A stretch of DNA of 64,000 nucleotides from Soehngenia sp. Lineage in GTDB: Bacteria; Bacillota; Clostridia; Tissierellales; Tissierellaceae. The notes beneath the pieces are model-generated. The model saw only the letters and a list, made by a program, of their open reading frames with translations. It was not told the origin of the DNA and searched no databases. The stretch lies in assembly GCA_024637045.1 (NCBI GenBank), contig JAGXFX010000011.1, positions 62,001 through 126,000 of the forward strand, written 5' to 3'. The translations under genes and the position numbers were made by a program. Below, one piece after another: positions 58,829 through 64,000 of the stretch (within the stretch, counting starts at the first letter, position 1; the number at the start of each line of letters is the position of its first letter).

Positions 58829-60697
58829 ATGAAGACTAGAAAACTTGAAGGTTTGGGGAGGATAATATTTAGATATGGCGCTATTGCCTTTTCATCAATA
58901 TTTCTTCTATCAGCTGGACTTGGTATTCTTGATACAGTAACAAGCAGGGGTTTTTACATATTGTTCAATGTAGCCCTAAGTTTTATGATTTACCCAGTAA
59001 TTAGAGGTCAAGGGACTCAAAAAAAAATACCTTGGTATGACATAATATTAATATTATTAGCGGTTGCTTCGTTTGGATATTGGATGTTGGAATATTCAAA
59101 TTATGTTATGAGAGTTACTATGCCGAATAGATATGACTTCTGGTTTGGTGTAATAGCTATAATTTTGTTGTTTGAGATTGCAAGAAGAGTATTGGGTAAT
59201 ACACTACTTTTCGTGGCGGGCATATTCTTATTGCAGCTATATTTTGGCCCCAAAATGCCTGGTATATTAGCACATCCTGGATTTAGTCCGGGAAGAATTG
59301 TTGAATTCATGTATAGCTCAATGGAAGGTGTATTCGGAATAATAACAAATACATTCGCTACATATGTATTGCCATTTATTATATTGGGAGCTTTTTTTGA
59401 AAAATCAGGTGCAGGAAATTTTTTCATAAGACTTGCATTATCATTGACAAAAGGATGGGCAGGCGGGCCTGCAAAAGTTGCAGTTATTGCTAGTGGTATA
59501 TTTGGATCGATAAGTGGTAGTTCTGTAGCAAATGTTGTATCAACAGGAGCATTCACCATACCAATGATGAAAAGAGTTGGATTTAAAGCAGAAGAAGCTG
59601 GGGCAATAGAAGCTGCAGCATCTACAGGAGGACAATTCTTGCCACCAGTAATGGGTGCAGGAGCATTTTTATTGGCTACTTTAACTGAAACACCATATGT
59701 AACAATAATTTCTATGAATGTAATCCCTGCATTGCTATATTTTTATTGGGTAGGAACAGCAGTACATTATCGAGCAAAAAAAATGAACATAGGGAACTTG
59801 CCAGATGAAGAAATTCCTGATTTTAAAGAAACATTTAAAGAAGGTTGGTTTTTCGTAGTTCCCCTTATTCTAATATTTGTTATGTTATTCCAAGGTTATT
59901 CGCCTAATCTTGCAGCTTTCTATGCAGTTATTTCGGTAATTGTTCTAAGCTGGTTTACAAAGGATTACAAAATGGGATTTAGACAAATACTTGATGGGCT
60001 TGAGCTTGGTGGAAAGAATAACTTATCTGTAGGTTCATCGATAGGAATGTTAGGTATTGTTATGGGTGGAATTGTACTGGCAGGGTTGGGAGCGAAATTT
60101 GGCGCGTTAATAATTTCATTATCCTTTGGTTCATTGTTCCTAGCAATTGCTTTAACTGCTGTGGTTGGTGTTTTTGTTGGTATGGGAGCAACACAAACTG
60201 CAACTTATATTATTATAGCAATGATTGTCGTACCAGGACTGCAGAGTCTAGGTGTTGATAGAGTTGTTGCACACATAATTGCATTCTGGTTTTCTGCTAT
60301 ATCTAATGTTACACCTCCGGTATGTGTGTCTGCTTTTGCTGCAGCATCGATAGCTGAAGCGGATCCTATGAAAACAGGTTTCACCGGTGTGAAATATTCT
60401 TTCTTGTTGTTTATATTGCCATTTACTTTCCATTATTTTCCTGGAATATTGATGTTAACGACAGCTTTGGATACTACATACCTAGTATTCTCAATGTTGA
60501 TTGCAATTCCAGCTATGGCAGCTGGGATACAAGGGTATTTTCAAGATCATCTAAACTTATTCCAAAGAGCATTGATATTTGCAGCGGGAATAGCACTGTT
60601 TTTTCCAGGATACCAAACTGATATATTCGGATTCGGTGTAATCATCGGTATGTTTTTATACCAGAGAAAAAAGAAAAAAAGTTTATCAACAGTGTAA
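58829..60697 (+). CDS. TRAP transporter fused permease (DctQM), TAXI type, system 2
   Basis: 622 residues. Same architecture as system 1 but without the long cytosolic N-terminus: four N-terminal segments, then the large subunit with GWAGGPAKVAVIASGIFGSISGSSVANVVSTG and ASTGGQFLPPVMGAGAFLLATLTETPY, later FVGMGATQTATYIIIAMIVVPGL. Starts with ATG behind AGGGGGA. Works with the binding protein upstream. Confidence 0.93.
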   Translation: MKTRKLEGLGRIIFRYGAIAFSSIFLLSAGLGILDTVTSRGFYILFNVALSFMIYPVIRGQGTQKKIPWYDIILILLAVASFGYWMLEYSNYVMRVTMPNRYDFWFGVIAIILLFEIARRVLGNTLLFVAGIFLLQLYFGPKMPGILAHPGFSPGRIVEFMYSSMEGVFGIITNTFATYVLPFIILGAFFEKSGAGNFFIRLALSLTKGWAGGPAKVAVIASGIFGSISGSSVANVVSTGAFTIPMMKRVGFKAEEAGAIEAAASTGGQFLPPVMGAGAFLLATLTETPYVTIISMNVIPALLYFYWVGTAVHYRAKKMNIGNLPDEEIPDFKETFKEGWFFVVPLILIFVMLFQGYSPNLAAFYAVISVIVLSWFTKDYKMGFRQILDGLELGGKNNLSVGSSIGMLGIVMGGIVLAGLGAKFGALIISLSFGSLFLAIALTAVVGVFVGMGATQTATYIIIAMIVVPGLQSLGVDRVVAHIIAFWFSAISNVTPPVCVSAFAAASIAEADPMKTGFTGVKYSFLLFILPFTFHYFPGILMLTTALDTTYLVFSMLIAIPAMAAGIQGYFQDHLNLFQRALIFAAGIALFFPGYQTDIFGFGVIIGMFLYQRKKKKSLSTV

Positions 60698-60750
60698 AGT
60701 GAAGATATGATTTGTGTAATTGGTAAAATTTTTAGAAGGGAGATAAAATT

Positions 60751-61635
60751 ATGAAAAGGATTGGATTTATTGGTCTTGGAATAATGGGATTTCCGATGGC
60801 TTCGCATCTGCTAGAAGCTGGGTATGAACTTACTGTTTATAACAGAACTACTGAAAAATCGATGAAATTACAAGAAAAAGGCGCAAATGTTGCAACTTCA
60901 GCTGCACAGGTAGCAAGTGAAAGTGAAGTGGTATTTACCATGTTAGCAAATAGCGATGTTGTAGAAGATGTAATATTTGGTGAGAATGGAGTAGTTGAAG
61001 GTGCTACTGATGGTTTGATTGTTATAAATTGCAGTACTGTTTCGCCAGAATCAAATATAAAGCTTCATGATAAGCTCAAAGAGTCTGGAATAATCTTCCT
61101 TGATGTTCCAGTAACTGGAAGTGGAGTTCAGGCTAATGCTGGCACATTAACATTTATGTGTGGAGGTAATCACGACGTATACGAAAAATGCATTCCATTA
61201 TTTGAAGCAATGGGGAAAAAACATTTTCACATGGGAGACATAGGAGCGGGCTCATATACAAAACTCGCTAATAATACAATGCTTGCAATCAACATGATGT
61301 CGTTGGCAGAGGCAATAGTCATGGTTGCAAAGTGTGGAATTGATCCTGAGACTTTTGTAGAAGTTGTTAGTGGTGGAGGCTCAAAGAGTGCCATGGCAGA
61401 AGCTAAGACACCTAAGATTGTAAGTAGAGATTTTTCTCCGAATTTCAAAACATCTTTAATGCTTAAAGACGTAAATCTAGCATTAGATTTGGCTAAAGAT
61501 ATAAGTGTTGTTACACCAATTCTGGCTTTGTCTAAAGAAATACTCAACATAGGAGTTTCTATGGGAGTAGGGGAAGAAGACCTTTGTGCAATAGTCAAAT
61601 GTTACGAAAGCTGGGGCATGACAAAAGTTAGATAG
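60751..61635 (+). CDS. 3-hydroxyisobutyrate-dehydrogenase-like NAD(P) oxidoreductase
   Basis: 294 residues of the beta-hydroxyacid dehydrogenase family (3-hydroxyisobutyrate, tartronate semialdehyde, 2-hydroxymethylglutarate). Rossmann motif GFIGLGIMGFPMA at 5-17, substrate loop DVPVTGSGVQANAGTL, catalytic Lys171 in GAGSYTKLANN. These enzymes interconvert a CH2OH group beta to a carboxylate with its aldehyde, which fits an AOR in the same locus. AGAAGGGAG precedes ATG. Specific substrate unknown. Confidence 0.9.
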   Translation: MKRIGFIGLGIMGFPMASHLLEAGYELTVYNRTTEKSMKLQEKGANVATSAAQVASESEVVFTMLANSDVVEDVIFGENGVVEGATDGLIVINCSTVSPESNIKLHDKLKESGIIFLDVPVTGSGVQANAGTLTFMCGGNHDVYEKCIPLFEAMGKKHFHMGDIGAGSYTKLANNTMLAINMMSLAEAIVMVAKCGIDPETFVEVVSGGGSKSAMAEAKTPKIVSRDFSPNFKTSLMLKDVNLALDLAKDISVVTPILALSKEILNIGVSMGVGEEDLCAIVKCYESWGMTKVR

Positions 61636-61786
61636 TTCTGTGAAATTTAAGTACTTATATTAACTCAGATGTATCAAAAGATAGACTAATCAAAGTTCGA
61701 CTATAATTGTTCTTAAATTGTTTGCTATACAACTTGAGTGGTATTTAATAAGAGGAAGACTTTTAAAAATGGACAAGAGGTGTGGA

Positions 61787-62497
61787 ATGTTTAAAGAAAT
61801 CAAAAAAACTCAAAAATTGTATATGCTGGTTGTTGAGCAGGTAATGTCTTTGATTGACAAAGAAGTATTGGTATGTGGTGATAAATTGCCATCTGAAAGA
61901 GATCTTTCTGTGGAATTTGGTCTTTCAAGAGCTACAGTTAGAGAAGCGATGAGTGCACTAGAAATAATGGGGCTTGTTGAAGTTAAACCTGGTCTTGGTA
62001 CATTTGTGTCAGAATGTAAAAACGAGAATGATGGTGTGTTGATTGAGCTTACAGAAAAAGATGCAATAAGTCCATCAGAAATATTTGAAGCTAGAATAAT
62101 TCTTGAACCACAACTAGCCAAATTAGCGTCTCAAAGAGCAACACAAGAAGATCTGGATAATCTATTGGAAATCTTAAACGCAGCTGAGCTATTGTCAGAA
62201 GATCAAATTGAAGAATTCGAAATATTAGATGAAGAATTTCATTCAATATTAGCTAGGGCCTCTTACAATGATGTCTTATTCAACTTTGCTCTTAATATTA
62301 ACAGGTTGAGGAACAGTAGACTTTGGGGCAATATGAAATTCAAAAGTCTAAAAAAGAAAGGTCGAATAACCCGATATAAAAAAGAGCACAGAGAGATGTA
62401 TGAAGCGTTAGTTAATAGAGACTTTAAAAGAGCTGAGTTATTAACTAAAAAACACTTGATAGACATTAGAGAAGATATCTTCGACGATGTAGATTAA
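61787..62497 (+). CDS. FadR/GntR-family transcriptional regulator (FCD domain)
   Basis: 236 residues. N-terminal GntR winged helix (LPSERDLSVEFGLSRATVREAMSALEIMGLVEVKPGLGTFV, about 33-75) and a C-terminal all-helical FCD ligand domain (about 95-230) with the metal-site pattern of FCD proteins (Asp in EILDEEFHSILARA, His in KKEHREMYEAL and KKHLIDI). ATG 61769 and TTG-type starts upstream are in frame, but AAGAGG six bases before 61787 fits best. FCD regulators bind carboxylates, so it probably controls this locus in response to the substrate. No single operator is obvious; TTGTTTGCTATACAA (61720-61734) is a candidate. Confidence 0.88.
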   Translation: MFKEIKKTQKLYMLVVEQVMSLIDKEVLVCGDKLPSERDLSVEFGLSRATVREAMSALEIMGLVEVKPGLGTFVSECKNENDGVLIELTEKDAISPSEIFEARIILEPQLAKLASQRATQEDLDNLLEILNAAELLSEDQIEEFEILDEEFHSILARASYNDVLFNFALNINRLRNSRLWGNMKFKSLKKKGRITRYKKEHREMYEALVNRDFKRAELLTKKHLIDIREDIFDDVD

Positions 62498-62526
62498 TAT
62501 TAATAAATATACGAGGAGGAATATGT

Positions 62527-63690
62527 ATGTACAATTCATTTATGTTCAATACACCCGAAATTCATTTTGGGATAGATGCTATTCTAGAAGTGGGAAAAGA
62601 AGCAAAAAGATTGGGTGCAAAGAAGGCACTATTTCTTTCAGGTAAAAATGTACAAAAAAATGGTTATGTGGAAAAAGTAGAGGAGCTATTAAAAGCTGAA
62701 GGAATAGAAGTTATAACAAGTATAGAAGATAGAAAATCAGGTGAACCAACAACAGATTTGCCAGAAAAAGCAGCCGAGTTGGCAAAAAAAGAAGGAGTAG
62801 ACATAATAATAGGAATGGGTGGAGGAAGTGTGCTAGATGTGGCTAAAATGGCTGCAGCACTAATGACAAATCCACTAAAGACAAGAGATTATTTTGGAAA
62901 AGAAAAAGTAAAAATCAAGGCAATTCCATCCATACTAATACCAACTACTTCAGGTACAGGTTCCGAAGTAACGAAGCATGCAATATTTTTAGATGAAGAA
63001 AATCAGGTAAAAAAAGCAGTTGCTTCGTCTAATATCATGCCAACGGTAGCAATAATCGACCCAATGACAACTATAACTTGTCCGCAAGGCGTAACCGCAG
63101 CATCTGGATTTGATGCATTCTTGCATGCAAGTGAGCCATTCCTGTCAAATAGATCAAACACATTGACAGATACTATCGCTTTAGAGGCAATAAGTATAAT
63201 AACAAAATGGTTGGGACCAGCATATGCAAATGGAGATGACATAGAAGCAAGATACCATATGGCATTAGGTTCATTATTGGCAGGATTAGTGTTAAATAAC
63301 GCAGGAACAAGTTTGATACATGCACTAGCTTATCCAATCGGAGGAGAATTCCACGTAGCACACGGACCAAGTTTGACAGGTCTTGTCAACTCATGTTTTG
63401 ACTATATAATGGTAGCAAAACAAGAAAAGTTCGCAAAGTTAGCAGTAGCAATGGGAGAAGTAACAGTAGGATTGTCAGAAAAAGAAGCCGCTGAGAAAGG
63501 CTTAAAAGCAGTTGATGCACTAATGAAGAGTGTAAATCTACCAACAACATTGACGGAAATGGAAATAACTGATAAATCCAAAGCTCAAAGATGGGCAGAG
63601 GAAGCATTCCTAGAGAAAAGACTATTAGGTAGAGCACCGAGGAAACTAAGTGTAGAAGACATTAAAACTATATACCTAAATGCATTTTAA
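62527..63690 (+). CDS. Iron-containing alcohol dehydrogenase
   Basis: 387 residues of the group III Fe-ADH family. NAD site GMGGGSVLDVAKM, PTTSGTGSEVTKHA loop, and metal ligands in ASGFDAFLHASEP (Asp, His) and HALAYPIGGEFHVAHGPSLTGL (two His). Interconverts an alcohol or hydroxyacid and its carbonyl with NAD(P)H. GAGGAGG precedes ATG. Lies in the AOR2 locus; could reduce or make the aldehyde used by AOR2. Confidence 0.92.
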   Translation: MYNSFMFNTPEIHFGIDAILEVGKEAKRLGAKKALFLSGKNVQKNGYVEKVEELLKAEGIEVITSIEDRKSGEPTTDLPEKAAELAKKEGVDIIIGMGGGSVLDVAKMAAALMTNPLKTRDYFGKEKVKIKAIPSILIPTTSGTGSEVTKHAIFLDEENQVKKAVASSNIMPTVAIIDPMTTITCPQGVTAASGFDAFLHASEPFLSNRSNTLTDTIALEAISIITKWLGPAYANGDDIEARYHMALGSLLAGLVLNNAGTSLIHALAYPIGGEFHVAHGPSLTGLVNSCFDYIMVAKQEKFAKLAVAMGEVTVGLSEKEAAEKGLKAVDALMKSVNLPTTLTEMEITDKSKAQRWAEEAFLEKRLLGRAPRKLSVEDIKTIYLNAF

Positions 63691-63708
63691 AAAAACATAT
63701 TAGTAAAG

Positions 63709-63734
63709 AAGCTCATACTAAAAGCTCATACTAA
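63709..63734 (+). repeat. Perfect tandem 13-mer upstream of panB2
   Basis: AAGCTCATACTAA repeated twice without a gap (63709-63721, 63722-63734), 33 bases before the panB2 start. Confidence 0.85.
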
Positions 63735-63766
63735 GAAAAGATAGCCACAACAAGAGGAGGAAAATA

Positions 63767-64000
63767 ATGGGAAAAAAAAGTATACTTGATTTACACAAGA
63801 TGAAAAAGGCAGGAGAAAAAGCAACATGGGTAACAGCATATGATTTTCCAATGGCACAATTTGCACAGGATGCAGGTATCGATATGATTCTTGTAGGCGA
63901 TTCACTAGGGATGGTAACACTAGGCTACCAAGGGACAGTGCAAGTTACGATGGAAGACTGTATATCACATTGTCAAGCAGTAAAAAGAGGAGCATCAAAG
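63767..64000 (+). CDS. 3-methyl-2-oxobutanoate hydroxymethyltransferase-like protein 2 (PanB family), 5' part
   Basis: 78 N-terminal residues; runs off the window end. [13 protein letters not shown]..., [10 protein letters not shown] and VGDSLGM (metal-binding Asp) match PanB1 almost word for word, but diverge after it ([29 protein letters not shown]). GAGGAGG before ATG 63767. It closes the AOR2 locus, next to Fe-ADH rather than to other pantothenate genes, so a degradative or exchanged one-carbon role is plausible. Confidence 0.88.
   Translation, partial: MGKKSILDLHKMKKAGEKATWVTAYDFPMAQFAQDAGIDMILVGDSLGMVTLGYQGTVQVTMEDCISHCQAVKRGASK

Noticed and set aside
1-64000. Prophage, insertion sequence, toxin-antitoxin or defence island
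   Set aside because: No transposase, integrase, phage structural, nuclease-methylase or toxin gene is recognisable; ABC systems and AOR loci explain the accessory parts.

Overview
The window reads as chromosome from a strictly anaerobic, low-GC, Gram-positive bacterium of the Clostridia/Tissierellia type, probably an amino-acid or organic-acid fermenter. The support is strong AGGAGG ribosome binding sites with frequent TTG starts, sigma-A promoters of the TGnTATAAT type, GatCAB, a formate-tetrahydrofolate ligase, two tungsten-type aldehyde ferredoxin oxidoreductases (AOR), a two-subunit Fe-S serine dehydratase and two TAXI-type TRAP transporters. I cannot name the species. I see no prophage, transposase, integrase or CRISPR array.

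Region by region. 1-5768: de novo purine genes purC(partial)-[guanine + PRPP riboswitches, terminator]-purE-purM-purN-purH-purD, with purF absent from its usual place. 5769-8018: fhs and a TrpR-like regulator. 8058-10162 (minus): membrane-anchored glycerophosphodiesterase and an MFS transporter. 10319-18554: a MarR regulator with an ABC ATPase and a 1305-residue FtsX-type permease carrying a huge coiled coil, then a second ABC-2 exporter of one ATPase and two permeases. 18977-25492: AOR1, a ThiF/MoeB-like E1 enzyme, a long glutamine synthetase and an FMN-binding lipoprotein containing an internal 648-bp duplication. 25736-40090: housekeeping genes pcrA-ligA-gatCAB, an AIR-synthase-like protein, an amidase, a DUF2179 protein, rph-rdgB-yfcE and dinB. 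40193-40530: four tRNAs (Gly, His, Lys, Leu) behind a consensus promoter. 40594-43617: a HAD protein and a metallophosphoesterase interspersed with a GGGAC-type dispersed repeat, and a secreted protein of unknown function.

43977-64000 is the metabolic accessory half: PanB1, an FMN 2-hydroxyacid dehydrogenase with an N-terminal Cys cluster, an AEC carrier, a radical SAM/SPASM protein of the tungsto-enzyme maturase type, a 4-oxalocrotonate tautomerase-like protein, TAXI transporter 1, KDG kinase and KDPG aldolase (divergent), SdaAA/SdaAB, then a long plus-strand locus: structured leader, AOR2, MoaD/ThiS-like carrier, TAXI transporter 2, a 3-hydroxyisobutyrate-dehydrogenase-like enzyme, a FadR-type regulator, an iron alcohol dehydrogenase and a second PanB that runs off the end.

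The most interesting reading is that 55.5-64 kb encodes an undescribed catabolic pathway for an imported (hydroxy)carboxylate. Import would be by TAXI TRAP, oxidation of a hydroxymethyl or alcohol group by the HIBADH-like enzyme or Fe-ADH, oxidation of the aldehyde by a tungsten AOR, and retro-aldol removal of a one-carbon unit by PanB into tetrahydrofolate, with fhs elsewhere in the window able to recover the C1 unit. The parallel pair PanB1 plus FMN hydroxyacid dehydrogenase would fit pantoate or a similar 2-hydroxyacid. These pathway claims are inference from family membership and gene order, not proof.
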